A stretch of 64,000 nucleotides of DNA from Sphingomonas sp. 7/4-4 (lineage in GTDB: Bacteria > Pseudomonadota > Alphaproteobacteria > Sphingomonadales > Sphingomonadaceae): the NCBI RefSeq assembly GCF_027941955.1, contig NZ_CP115960.1:1736001-1800000 (forward strand). The letters run 5' to 3'. The position numbers and the translations under genes were made by a program. Below are positions 34,842 through 43,394 of this stretch, in pieces (positions within the stretch are counted from its first letter, which is position 1; every line of letters starts with the position of its first letter). Under the pieces are notes generated by a model, which was not told the DNA's origin, made no database searches, and was given only the letters and a program-made list of their open reading frames with translations.

Positions 34842-35324
34842 ATGCGCATAGTTTTGAAACAGTTTAGTGACATCGCACTGCTTAGGCAGAACAGCAAGCG
34901 CCGCACAACTCCGAACGGAGAGTCCGGCTTCACCCTGCTCGAGATGATGATCGTGCTGGTGATCATCGCAGTGATCGCCGGCCTGGTCACCGTCAACGTG
35001 ATGGGCCGCCCCGACGAGGCTCGGGCGACGACCACTAAATCGAACGTCACCAGCATCAACGCGGCGCTGAAGATGTATCGTCTCGACAACGGTACCTACC
35101 CGACCACCGAACAGGGGCTGAAGGCACTGGTCGAGAGGCCGACCGCCGCGCCGGTGCCCGGCAGCTGGGCGCAGGGCGGCTATCTTTCTGCGCCGCCGCT
35201 CGACGCGTGGCAGAAGCCTTATGAATATCAATCCGACGGGATGAGCTTCACGATTCGCTCGTTCGGGCGCGACGGCAAGCCGGGCGGCGAAGGCGTGGAC
35301 GCCGATATCGACGGCAAGGGCTGA
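34842..35324 (+). CDS. gspG: Type II secretion major pseudopilin GspG
   Basis: 160 residues. A 29-residue leader ends NGESG, then FTLLEMMIVLVIIAVIAGLVTVNVMG with Glu at +5. The GspG core (KSNVTSINAALKMYRLDNGTYPTTEQGLKALVERP) and the calcium-site region DAWQKPYEYQSDG, FGRDGKPGGEGVDADI are intact. It is the main subunit of the pseudopilus that pushes cargo through the GspD secretin. It begins the plus-strand operon gspG-H-I-C-D. Confidence 0.95.
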   Translation: MRIVLKQFSDIALLRQNSKRRTTPNGESGFTLLEMMIVLVIIAVIAGLVTVNVMGRPDEARATTTKSNVTSINAALKMYRLDNGTYPTTEQGLKALVERPTAAPVPGSWAQGGYLSAPPLDAWQKPYEYQSDGMSFTIRSFGRDGKPGGEGVDADIDGKG

Positions 35325-35329
35325 CGCGC

Positions 35330-35805
35330 GTGCGGGGGAGCTGCAGGTCGATCGCGACGCGGGCTTCACTCTGCTCGAAATGATGATCGTGCTCGTCATC
35401 ATCGCAGTGATGGCGGGCGCAGTGACGCTCGGCATCGGCAGCGTGACGCGCGCGCCGAGCGTCGAGACCGAGGCGCGCCGCCTCGCGACACGGCTGCAGG
35501 CTGCCGCCGACGATGCGATGCTCGGCGATCGGATGATGGCCTTCACGGTCGAGAAGCACGGCTATGGCTTCGCGGCGATCGGTGCCAACGGGCAGATGAT
35601 CGCGCGTACCGACGACGCGCTGGGCTTCCATCGGCTGCCCGGCGGGATGGTGATGACGCTCAACGTGCGGCCGCCGGTGATCCTCGGCGTCGACGGCGCG
35701 GGGCGGCCGCTTTCCGCGACGGTCGAGAGCGGATCGCAGCGCTGGCTGGTAACCTATGACGGCCTGACCGCGCGCGCAGCGCCGGCACCGGCGCCGAAGG
35801 CATGA
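35330..35805 (+). CDS. gspH: Type II secretion minor pseudopilin GspH, frame broken near 35335
   Basis: 158 residues if started at the GTG at 35330 and if the G5 run at 35333-35337 gets one more G. This gives MRGELQVDRDAGFTLLEMMIVLVIIAVMAGAVTLGIG with the essential prepilin motif. A start at 35380 (MMIVLV) would remove the GFTLLE motif and cannot be right. The core matches GspH (ARRLATRLQAAADDAMLGDRMMAFTVEKHGYGFA). Its product is a minor subunit below the tip complex. The start lies 5 nt after the gspG stop. Confidence 0.85.
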
Positions 35806-35825
35806 TGCGCGACACGCCTATTTCT

Positions 35826-35946
35826 CGTCATGCCGGACTTGTTCCGGCATCCACCGCGCCTGTTCATGCTGGCTGTGAGACTCCTGCTGGAACCGCGCCC
35901 TTGTCGCTGGCCGCCCGGTGGACCCCGGAACAAGTCCGGGGTGACG
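35826..35946. repeat. Palindromic repeat between gspH and gspI
   Basis: Arms 35826-35856 (CGTCATGCCGGACTTGTTCC...) and 35916-35946 are imperfect reverse complements. Each contains a CCGGACTTGTTCCGG or CCCCGGAACAAGTCCGGGG hairpin. It occupies the gap between gspH and the GTG chosen for gspI and is translated in the longer gspI frame, which suggests insertion of a repeat at the 5' end of gspI. Confidence 0.65.
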
Positions 35947-35948
35947 AA

Positions 35949-36304
35949 GTGGGCACGGAGGCCGGCTTTTCCCTCATCGAAGCACTTGTCGCACTCGCAG
36001 TGCTCGCCATTGCCGCCGTCGGCCTGATGCGCACCGTCGAATCACACATCGATTCCACGCGCGGCCTCGAACGGCGCACCGCGGCGATGTGGGTTGCCGA
36101 GAACCGGCTCGCCGAACTGGAGGCAAAGCGCCCGCCGCCAATGGCGAGCAGGTAGAAATGCTTGGCCAGATATGGCGCGTCGCAGTCGCGCGCAGCGGCA
36201 CCGACGATCCCGAAATCCAGCGCGTGCGGATCGACGTATTCCCGGCGCGGGAGACGGTCCCCCTTGCATCGCTCGACGGCTTCGTGGACGGACGGAGGGG
36301 ATGA
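35949..36304 (+). CDS. gspI: Type II secretion minor pseudopilin GspI, frame broken near 36127
   Basis: 118 residues from the GTG at 35949 (MGTEAGFSLIEALVALAVLAIAAVGLMR), which gives a normal short prepilin leader. The open frame back to 35802 reads through a palindromic repeat. After AENRLAELEAK one G is missing (AAGCG for AAGGCG); the rest continues as APAANGEQVEMLGQIWRVAVARS to FVDGRRG. The AAMWVAENRLAELE segment is typical of GspI. It forms the tip complex with GspJ and GspK. The stop overlaps the gspC ATG. Confidence 0.85.
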
Positions 36305-37112
36305 CGCCTTCGCTCTCCCTCACGCCGCGCCAGGCACGCACTGCGCTCGATATTCTCACCGGGCTCGTCGTGATCTCGGTGGCGTTCGCGCTTGCCGGGC
36401 TGACGTGGCGACTGGCGGGACACGCCGGCACCGGCGCGATCACCGCGCCTTCGGGCCGCAGCGGGCCGGCCGTGGCACCGGACATCGCGCCCGCGATCGC
36501 ACTCGCGCCCTTCGGCAAGGTCGCCGGGGCCGATGCCTCGCAGGCGACCAGCCTGCCGCTCGAACTCAAGGGCGTGATCGCCGCGATTCCCGCCGAACTC
36601 TCGACTGCGTTCATCGCGGTCGGCGGGCAGGCGGCGGCGCCTTTCCATGTCGGCGAAGGGGTGAGCGGCGCGACCATCCAGTCGATCCTGCGCGACCGCG
36701 TGATTCTCGCGATCGGCGGGCGCACCGAATTTCTTGCCTTTCCCGATCCGACGCTCTCGCCCGAACAGCGCCAAGCGGCGCAGAATGCGGCAACGCAGAC
36801 GCCCCAGCCCGGCGCGCCGGCAATCGCCCCCGGCTCGGGCACGCCGCCGCCGCCGGCCGCTCCCCCGCCGCGGCAGCGGCCGGATTGCTCCAGCGTTTCG
36901 ACGCGAGCCCGGTCAATGGCGGCTATCGCATCGGCGACAACGGCCCGCCGGGCATGGTCGCGGGCGACGTCATCCAGTCGGTCAACGGCACGTCGCTCGG
37001 CGATCCCAATGCCGCCAATGCAGCTTTCGCTTCCGCCCAGGCAAGCGGCACCGCCCAGATTCAGATCCTCCGCGACGGGAAGCGACTGACGCTTACCGTG
37101 CCGCTCCGATAA
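36301..37112 (+). CDS. gspC: Type II secretion protein GspC, frame broken near 36866
   Basis: 270 residues after adding one C to the C5 run near 36862-36866. One membrane helix (ILTGLVVISVAFALAGLTWRLA) is followed by the homology region (LELKGVIAAIPAELSTAFIAVGGQAAAPFHVGEGVSGATIQSILRDRVIL), a Pro/Ala-rich linker, and a PDZ-like end (YRIGDNGPPGMVAGDVIQSVNGTSLGDP). It connects the inner platform to the GspD secretin and selects substrates. The gene is coupled to gspI by ATGA. Confidence 0.88.
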
Positions 37113-37122
37113 AGAGACCCCA

Positions 37123-39189
37123 GTGCACAAGATCTCGCTCCACCCTCGCCGCTCTCGCGCTCGCCGGCATCGCGCTGGACAGCGTCGCCGTCGCGCAGAA
37201 TGCCGTCGAGCAGGACCAGCCGGGCGACATCGTGATCAACATGCGCGGAGTCGAGATCGCCGACGTCGCCGATCAGATCTCGCGCATCACCGGCCGCACG
37301 CTGATCCTCGATCCGTCGGTGAAGGGCGTGGTCACGGTCACCTCCGCGACGCCGCTCTCCCCTCGGGCGTTTGGGAACTGTTTCAGTCGGTGCTGCGCGC
37401 CAATGGCTTCTCGGCAGTGCGTTCGGGCCGGGCGTGGCGGATCGTCCCCGCGGCGAATGCGGTGCGCGACGGCGGCGTGCCAAGCCGCGCGGCGGGCGGA
37501 CAGGAACTCGTCACCCGGATGGTCCGCCTCGCCAATGTCCCTTCCGCCGATGTCGCGCGCGTCGTCCGTCCGCTGGTCGCGACCTTCGGCAGCGTCGAGC
37601 CGCTGACCAGCCCCAACGCGATCGTCATCACCGATTATGCCGACAATGTCCGCCGCGTCGAGGCGATCGCCCACCAGCTGGACGGCGGCAGCGGCGCGAC
37701 CTTCGCGACGATCACGCTGCGCAATGGCAATGCCGCCGACGTCGCCCAGTCGCTCCAGACCGTGCTGGGCGATCAGCAGGGCGGCACCGGCGCGCGCGTC
37801 GCCGCCGATGGCCGCAGCAACACGGTGATCATCCGCGGCACGCCCGCCGCAGTCGCCGAGGCGCGCCGCATCGCAGCCTCGCTCGATCAGCCGGGCGGCG
37901 CGACGCCGATCACGCGCATGTTCCGCCTCAATTATGCCGATGCCGAGACCGTGACCGAAGTGCTGCGCGGCGTGCTCGGCCAGGGCGAGAGCGCCGACAA
38001 TCCGGTCGCGCGCAGCCTGTCAGGCTCCAACAGCAATCCCTTCGCGCGGCTGAGCGGATCGCCGAACATCTCCGCGCTTTCCAACAGCGCGGCCTCGACC
38101 GGCGGCGGACTGGGCAATGCGATGCAGGCGGCGAACGCGGCCACGCAGCCGGTGATGGAGAACAAGCCCGCGGAGACGCCACGGGGCTTTTCCACGCCCG
38201 ATCTGACCGTCCAGCCCGCGCCCGAGCTCAACGCCGTGGTGGTCCGCGGCACCCCGAGCGCGATCGCATCGATCGAGCAGCTGATCACCGATCTCGACGT
38301 GCGGCGCCCGCAGGTGCTGATCGAGGCGGCGATCGCCGAGATCACCGGCGACGACGCCGAGGCGCTCGGCGTCCAGCTGGGCACCAGCGGCGCGGCGCTC
38401 CAGCCGCAGGGCGTGGGCACTTCGTTCGATCAGGCCGGCACGTCGCTCGGCTCGATCCTCAAGGCGCTCAACGTTCCCGCAGGGGCGCTGATCAGCAACG
38501 GGCTGACCGGCAATATCCGCATCGGCGACGATTTCTCGATCCTCGTCCAGGCGCTGGGCACGTCGACGCGCGCCAATCTGCTTTCGACGCCGCAGATCAC
38601 GGTGCTCGACAATGTCGCCGGCGAGTTCGTCTCGGGCCAGAATGTGCCCTTCGTCACCGGTTCGGTGCTGACCGATTCGACTTCGGTCGCGCCCTATACG
38701 ACGATCGAGCGCAAGGACGTGGGCATCACCCTGCGCGTGCTGCCGCGGATCAACGCGGGCGACACGATCCGGCTGCAAGTCAACCAGGAGGCATCGTCGA
38801 TCGCCGAAGCGCAGACCCAGGCGGCATCCGACCTCGTCACCAATCGCCGCGCGATCAACACCACGGTGCTCGCCGACAACGGCCAGACGATCGTGCTCGG
38901 CGGGCTGATCACCGACGACCGGCAGGATCTGCGCCAGCAGGTGCCGATCCTCGGCGACATCCCGATCGTCGGCGAGCTGTTCAAGAGCCGTCGCGAGAGC
39001 CGGCAGAAGCGCACCCTGTTCATTTTCCTCAAGCCGACGATCCTGCGCGATCCGGCGGATGCAGCCGCGGCGGCGAAGGACAAATATGCACGGCTCCGTT
39101 CGGAAGAGATCGCCAGCACGCGGCGCTCCAGCCTGTTGCTCGCCCCGCCGACCCCGCGGCTGACGGTCGAGATCGACGGGATTTACTGA
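37123..39189 (+). CDS. gspD: Type II secretion outer-membrane secretin GspD, frame broken twice
   Basis: About 689 residues. The signal region STLAALALAGIALDSVAVAQ lies in another frame; a missing AG near 37130 reconnects it to the GTG at 37123. A second break is in the C4 run near 37364. The N0 domain is INMRGVEIADVADQISRITGRTLILDPSVKG. Three N1-N3 repeats (RNGNAADVAQSLQTVL, NYADAETVTEVLRGVLG) and the secretin core follow, with LLSTPQITVLDNVAGEFVSGQNVPF, RVLPRINAGDTIRLQVNQEASS, and VPILGDIPIVGELFKSRRES near the end. It forms the outer-membrane channel for folded cargo. Confidence 0.93.
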   Translation: MHKISLHPRRSRARRHRAGQRRRRAECRRAGPAGRHRDQHARSRDRRRRRSDLAHHRPHADPRSVGEGRGHGHLRDAALPSGVWELFQSVLRANGFSAVRSGRAWRIVPAANAVRDGGVPSRAAGGQELVTRMVRLANVPSADVARVVRPLVATFGSVEPLTSPNAIVITDYADNVRRVEAIAHQLDGGSGATFATITLRNGNAADVAQSLQTVLGDQQGGTGARVAADGRSNTVIIRGTPAAVAEARRIAASLDQPGGATPITRMFRLNYADAETVTEVLRGVLGQGESADNPVARSLSGSNSNPFARLSGSPNISALSNSAASTGGGLGNAMQAANAATQPVMENKPAETPRGFSTPDLTVQPAPELNAVVVRGTPSAIASIEQLITDLDVRRPQVLIEAAIAEITGDDAEALGVQLGTSGAALQPQGVGTSFDQAGTSLGSILKALNVPAGALISNGLTGNIRIGDDFSILVQALGTSTRANLLSTPQITVLDNVAGEFVSGQNVPFVTGSVLTDSTSVAPYTTIERKDVGITLRVLPRINAGDTIRLQVNQEASSIAEAQTQAASDLVTNRRAINTTVLADNGQTIVLGGLITDDRQDLRQQVPILGDIPIVGELFKSRRESRQKRTLFIFLKPTILRDPADAAAAAKDKYARLRSEEIASTRRSSLLLAPPTPRLTVEIDGIY

Positions 39190-39204
39190 GGTCTAGCCAT
39201 TCCC

Positions 39205-39223
39205 CTCCCTCCAAGGGAGGGAG
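39205..39223. terminator. Hairpin between gspD and convergent gene
   Basis: CTCCCTCC/GGAGGGAG stem (39205-39212 with 39216-39223) and a 3-nt loop, 16 bp after the gspD stop and 12 bp before the stop of the convergent gene. There is no U-tract. Likely a bidirectional terminator. Confidence 0.5.
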
Positions 39224-39234
39224 TAAGAGAGGGT

Positions 39235-39654
39235 CTAGCCCGCGGGCAAAGGCACGCGGACGCGCTGTGCGCCGCGCGTGAAGAAGGCGGCGTCGATCGC
39301 GAGGCTGGCGAGCTGCCAGCCGTCGACGCTTTCTCCCACTTGCAGCGCGCGCGTCGTGCCGTCGGCAGTGCGCACCAGCGCCACCGCATCCGCGCCGAGG
39401 CGCCCGACGATGCCGACCAGCGCCGGCGCATCACCGGGCAGCGCCGCATCCTCGGCCTGCGCAGGCGCGCCGAACAACGGGCGCTCGAACGTCGCGGCGA
39501 GCGGGGGTGTCGGATTCTCCACCAAAGGGGTCATCGGTTGGGGCGCTTTGGGCGACGGGGACGATCCCGTCCCGCCCATCAGCAACAGCAGTGGCATCAG
39601 CACCGCGAACCCGCCCGCGATCCCGACGGCGATCCTGTCGCGGCGCGCGCTCAT
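39235..39654 (-). CDS. Small inner-membrane protein of the T2SS locus (GspC/PilP-like)
   Basis: 139 residues starting MSARRDRIAVGIAGGFAVLMPLLLLMGG, one membrane anchor. A Pro-rich linker is followed by a compact beta domain (LVGIVGRLGADAVALVRTADGTTRALQVGESVDGWQLASLAIDAAFF), similar in pattern to the homology region of GspC and to PilP. It is the last of three coupled genes. The function is inferred from layout: it probably replaces or supplements GspC in the platform. Confidence 0.65.
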   Translation of the reverse strand: MSARRDRIAVGIAGGFAVLMPLLLLMGGTGSSPSPKAPQPMTPLVENPTPPLAATFERPLFGAPAQAEDAALPGDAPALVGIVGRLGADAVALVRTADGTTRALQVGESVDGWQLASLAIDAAFFTRGAQRVRVPLPAG

Positions 39655-40109
39655 CGCACCGCCACCGCTTCGGCGGTGAGCCGCACGCCACCCGCAATCG
39701 GCTCGAGCGTCCAGCTGCGGAAGCGCATCAACGGCCGCTCGCGCTCGAACGCGTCGGCAAGCGCGAGGACTGCCTTCTCCGCCCCCGATGCCCGCACTCG
39801 CAGCGCCACCAGCCCCTCGGGCGCATCTGCTGCGCTGGTCTCCTCGACGAGCACGCCGCCGGTCTTCGCCAGCCGCTGGACGCGCGCCATCATCGCCGCC
39901 CGCCCGGCCGCGGCATCCGCGGCACCGAGCGCGGCGCCTTTTGCGAGGATCGGAGCCTGGCGCTCGGGTAGCGCCGCGGCCTGCACCAGCCGGGCCTGCT
40001 TCGCCCGCGCCGCGGCGAGGTCGCCCAGAGCGGCGCTGGTAAGCGGCCACAGCGCGAGCAACCCGATCAGACCGGCGCCGATGCCCAACAGGAGCGGAGG
40101 CAGTCTCAC
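39651..40109 (-). CDS. GspM/PilO-like protein
   Basis: 152 residues. The N-terminal helix LLLGIGAGLIGLLALWPLTSAAL is followed by a coiled-coil Ala/Gln/Arg-rich stretch and a small ferredoxin-like domain (VEETSAADAPEGLVALRVRASGAEKAVLALADAF, then LMRFRSWTLEPI). This order fits the PilO/GspM fold. It overlaps its neighbours by 4 nt on both sides, so the three genes form one translational unit. Confidence 0.65.
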   Translation of the reverse strand: MRLPPLLLGIGAGLIGLLALWPLTSAALGDLAAARAKQARLVQAAALPERQAPILAKGAALGAADAAAGRAAMMARVQRLAKTGGVLVEETSAADAPEGLVALRVRASGAEKAVLALADAFERERPLMRFRSWTLEPIAGGVRLTAEAVAVR

Positions 40110-40678
40110 TCCGTCGTGCCTTCGAGCAGCACGATCATCGCGGCATCGGCTTGCCGCTGGCCGGTGTCGCGCAACCGGGCAAGCGCCGGCACGCGGCGCA
40201 GCGCGGCGCGCAGTTTGTCGGGGTCGGGCGTGGCGACCTCGAGCGCGAGCCTGCCCTGCGCGTTGCGTTCGACGCGCGCCAGGGTCGCATCAGCGGGGAG
40301 CGCGCGCGCGAGCGTTTCGATGGTGGCACCCAAGGTCCGGCGCTTGAGCACCGCACCCATTTGCGCCCGCGCCTCGGCCGCCGCCGCGGTGGAGGCGATC
40401 CGTGGCGCTACTTCGGCCTCGATCCGCGCAGTCGCCACGCGATGCCGTTCGGACAGAATGTGTGCGCCGCCGATCGTCAGCAGCGGTCCGGCGGCGATCA
40501 GCAGCGCAACGATCATGGCCACCCTGCCCTCGGGCCATTTGCCATGCTCCGAGGCGGATCCCGCCAGCAGGCGCTGGACGAGGCTCAGCTGCGGGGTTTG
40601 TCGACGTGCATCGCGTCGCCGATTAGCCGTTCGCGGCGCTGAGGGCAAAGCGTCACAATCGCGTACGCAAAGAGTCAT
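40106..40678 (-). CDS. GspL-C-terminal/PilN-like protein
   Basis: 190 residues. The basic N-terminal part is uncertain. A membrane helix (VAMIVALLIAAGPLLTIGGAHIL) is followed by an Arg/Glu-rich coil and a ferredoxin-like fold (GATIETLARALPADATLARVERNAQGRLALEVATPDPDKLRAALRRV). It resembles PilN or the C-terminal half of GspL without the actin-like cytoplasmic domain. The N-terminal 40 residues may be non-coding, and a start nearer LSLVQRLLAG is possible. It lies 95 bp from the divergent PhoX-like gene. Confidence 0.62.
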   Translation of the reverse strand: MTLCVRDCDALPSAPRTANRRRDARRQTPQLSLVQRLLAGSASEHGKWPEGRVAMIVALLIAAGPLLTIGGAHILSERHRVATARIEAEVAPRIASTAAAAEARAQMGAVLKRRTLGATIETLARALPADATLARVERNAQGRLALEVATPDPDKLRAALRRVPALARLRDTGQRQADAAMIVLLEGTTE

Positions 40679-40773
40679 CGTCCCGCCACGCCGCTTCCAT
40701 CACGCCGTAAAGCCGCCCTTCCAAAGGCAGGGGGAACCGGGTCACACCTGACCCGCGTGCCTGGGGGTTTTCC

Positions 40774-43236
40774 ATGAACGATCTGACGCCCGCATCCTTC
40801 GTTTACACCGATGGTGACACCGACACCAACCGCACCGACACCGTCACACTGAACGAACTCGCGGCGCAGCGCCTTTCGCGCCGCCAGACGCTGCGCGGCG
40901 GATCGGCGATCCTCGCCGCCACGCTCGGCAGCTCAATGCTCGCCGCTTGCGATTCCGCCGACGTCGAAAGCGATCCCGCGCCGACGGTGAGCGCCGGTGC
41001 CGCTACGACGACCACCGCCGGCCGCGTCGTCACGCTGACCGGCACCAGCGATGCGAGCGCAGTCGCCTGGACGCAGACCGGCGGACCGGCGGTGACGCTG
41101 AACGGCGCAGGCGGCGCGACCGCGACCTTCCTCGCTCCCAGCGTCGCGAGCGCGACAGCGCTGACCTTCCAGTTCGCGGCTGCAAACGGCAATACCGCAT
41201 CGACCGCGACGACCACCGTCACCGTCAATCCCGCCACGCTCGGCTTCACCGCCGTCGCCAAGAACAAGCTCGACGTCGTCAGCGTACCCGCGGGCTACAA
41301 GGTGCAGGTGATCAACCGCACCGGCGACCCGATCGCCGCGAGCGTACCGGCCTACAAGAACGACGGCACCGACACCAATTTCGCCCAGCGCATCGGCGAT
41401 CATGGCGACGCGCTCTATTGGTACGGCCTCGCCGCCACCGGCACCGCGCGCGACGAGACCAGCTCGACCCGCGGCCTGCTCGTGCAGAATCACGAGAACA
41501 TCAACCAGCAATATCTCCACCCCGCCGGGGCGACCAACGTGGGCGGCGTGCGCCCCGAGGCCGAGGCGCTGAAGGAGATCGAGAATCACGGCGTCAGCGT
41601 CACCGAAGCCGTCGAAGGCGCCAATCGTGCGTGGAGCGTGGTCCAGAACAGCAGCCTGAACCGCCGTATCACGCCCAACACGCCGATGACCTTCAGCGGC
41701 CCGGCGCGGGGTTCGGACCTGCTCAAGACCGTCTTCTCGACCGCCGGCACCGACGGCCGCGGGACGATCAACAACTGCGCCAACGGCACCACGCCCTGGG
41801 GCACCGCGCTGACCTGCGAGGAGAATTGGGCGGGCTATTTCCGCCGCAGCGGCGACAATGCGGCGCGTACCGCCAAGGAACTGACGGCGCTCAGCCGCTA
41901 CGGCGTGACGAGTTCCACCGGCAACTTCGGATGGTCGACCGTGACTGCGGCCGATACCGCCAACACGACCTTCCGCCGCTGGGACGCGCGGGCGACGGGC
42001 GCATCGGCCACTACCGACTTCCGCAACGAGCCCAACCAGCTCGGCTGGGTCGTCGAGATCGATCCCTACGCCCCCGCTTCGGTGCCGAAGAAGCGCACTG
42101 CCCTCGGCCGCCTCGGCCATGAAGGCTGCTGGCCGGGCGCGTTCGTCGCCGGCCGCAAGCCGGCCTGGTACATGGGCGACGATTCGCGGCGCGAATATCT
42201 CTACAAGTTCGTCTCGGCCACTGCCTGGGTGGCGGCCGATGCGACCGCGACCAACCGGCTCGCGACCGGGGACAAATATATGGACTCCGGCACGCTCTAC
42301 GTGGCGAAGTTCAACGCCGACGGCTCCGGCACCTGGCTGCCATTGGTGTTCGGCCAGAACGGCATCACCGCGGCCGCGGCCATCTATCCCTTCGCCGATC
42401 AGGCCGACGTCCTCGTCAATGCCCGTCTCGCCGCCGACGTGGTCGGGGCGACGCCGATGGATCGCCCCGAATGGACCGCGGTGAACCCCGTCACCGGCGA
42501 AGTCTATCTCACCCTCACCAACAACAATGCCGCGCTGCGCCCGCTCAACGGCACCGATGCCGCGAACCCGCGCCATTACAACGACCCGTTCGGCCCGACC
42601 AACACGGCGCAATTCGGCAATCCGAACGGCCATATCATCCGGCTGCGCGAGGCAGGCGACACTACTGAGGCCACCAGCTTCACCTGGGACATCTATCTGT
42701 TCGGTGCGGGGGCGGATCTCGATCCGGCCAATATCAACATTTCCGGGCTGACCGCCGACAACGACTTCTCCAGTCCCGACGGGCTCTGGTTCAGCCGGAC
42801 GAGCAACGCCGCGGGGCAGAACAAGCCGCTGCTTTGGATCGAGACCGACGACGGCGCCTACACCGACGTGACCAATTGCATGCTGCTCGCGGCGCTGCCC
42901 GGCAAGGTGGGCGACGGCGGCGCGCGCACGATCACCAATACCGGCACAGGCGGCGCGACTGCGACTCAGGCAACCCGCGTCGGTGCGGCGCCGGGCGCCA
43001 ATCTCAAGCGCTTCCTCGTCGGCCCGGTCGAATGCGAGATCACCGGGATCGACACCACGCCCGACGGCCGCACCCTGTTCGTCGGCATCCAGCATCCGGG
43101 CGAAGGCGGCACACCGGCCGCCCCGACCAGCCACTGGCCCGACAGCCAGGCAACCGGCACCGCCGGCGCCACCGTGCGCCCGCGTTCAGCCGTGGTGGTG
43201 ATCACCAAGGATGATGGCGGCGTGGTCGCTCTCTGA
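40774..43236 (+). CDS. PhoX-like (DUF839) phosphatase lipoprotein with Ig-like insertion
   Basis: 820 residues, frame intact. A twin-arginine motif (LSRRQTLRGG, Arg36-Arg37) precedes a lipobox LAAC with Cys59 and Asp60. Residues about 68-150 form a PKD/Ig-like beta domain (AVAWTQTGGPAVTLNGAGGATATFLAP). The rest is the DUF839 PhoX propeller: GDHGDALYWYG, LLVQNHENINQQYLHPAG, CEENWAGYFRR, GHEGCWPGAFVAGRKPAWYMGDDSRREYLYKFVS, and the end IQHPGEGG...SHWPD...RPRSAVVVITKDDGG. PhoX enzymes are calcium/iron-dependent phosphomonoesterases. An Asp after the lipid Cys is also seen in the T2SS-secreted lipoprotein pullulanase. Its place beside the T2SS suggests it is cargo, as described for the related ElpS lipoprotein of Caulobacter. 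Confidence 0.9.
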   Translation: MNDLTPASFVYTDGDTDTNRTDTVTLNELAAQRLSRRQTLRGGSAILAATLGSSMLAACDSADVESDPAPTVSAGAATTTTAGRVVTLTGTSDASAVAWTQTGGPAVTLNGAGGATATFLAPSVASATALTFQFAAANGNTASTATTTVTVNPATLGFTAVAKNKLDVVSVPAGYKVQVINRTGDPIAASVPAYKNDGTDTNFAQRIGDHGDALYWYGLAATGTARDETSSTRGLLVQNHENINQQYLHPAGATNVGGVRPEAEALKEIENHGVSVTEAVEGANRAWSVVQNSSLNRRITPNTPMTFSGPARGSDLLKTVFSTAGTDGRGTINNCANGTTPWGTALTCEENWAGYFRRSGDNAARTAKELTALSRYGVTSSTGNFGWSTVTAADTANTTFRRWDARATGASATTDFRNEPNQLGWVVEIDPYAPASVPKKRTALGRLGHEGCWPGAFVAGRKPAWYMGDDSRREYLYKFVSATAWVAADATATNRLATGDKYMDSGTLYVAKFNADGSGTWLPLVFGQNGITAAAAIYPFADQADVLVNARLAADVVGATPMDRPEWTAVNPVTGEVYLTLTNNNAALRPLNGTDAANPRHYNDPFGPTNTAQFGNPNGHIIRLREAGDTTEATSFTWDIYLFGAGADLDPANINISGLTADNDFSSPDGLWFSRTSNAAGQNKPLLWIETDDGAYTDVTNCMLLAALPGKVGDGGARTITNTGTGGATATQATRVGAAPGANLKRFLVGPVECEITGIDTTPDGRTLFVGIQHPGEGGTPAAPTSHWPDSQATGTAGATVRPRSAVVVITKDDGGVVAL

Positions 43237-43256
43237 GGCTTTCCCTTGAGTAATGA

Positions 43257-43290
43257 TGGGGAGGTCCCGCCTGGGGCCTCCCCATTTTGT
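43257..43290 (+). terminator. Rho-independent terminator after the PhoX-like gene
   Basis: TGGGGAGG pairs with CCTCCCCA (43257-43264 with 43277-43284), directly followed by TTTTGTTT, 20 bp after the stop at 43236. Confidence 0.85.
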
Positions 43291-43394
43291 TTGGAGCTTG
43301 CAATGTAGGAATTCAAATGTTCATGGTTCGTTCCACGTGACCCCTGCGTGGCCTGGATGCGCCTCTCGCGCCTCCTCGACGAACCGGAGGTAAT

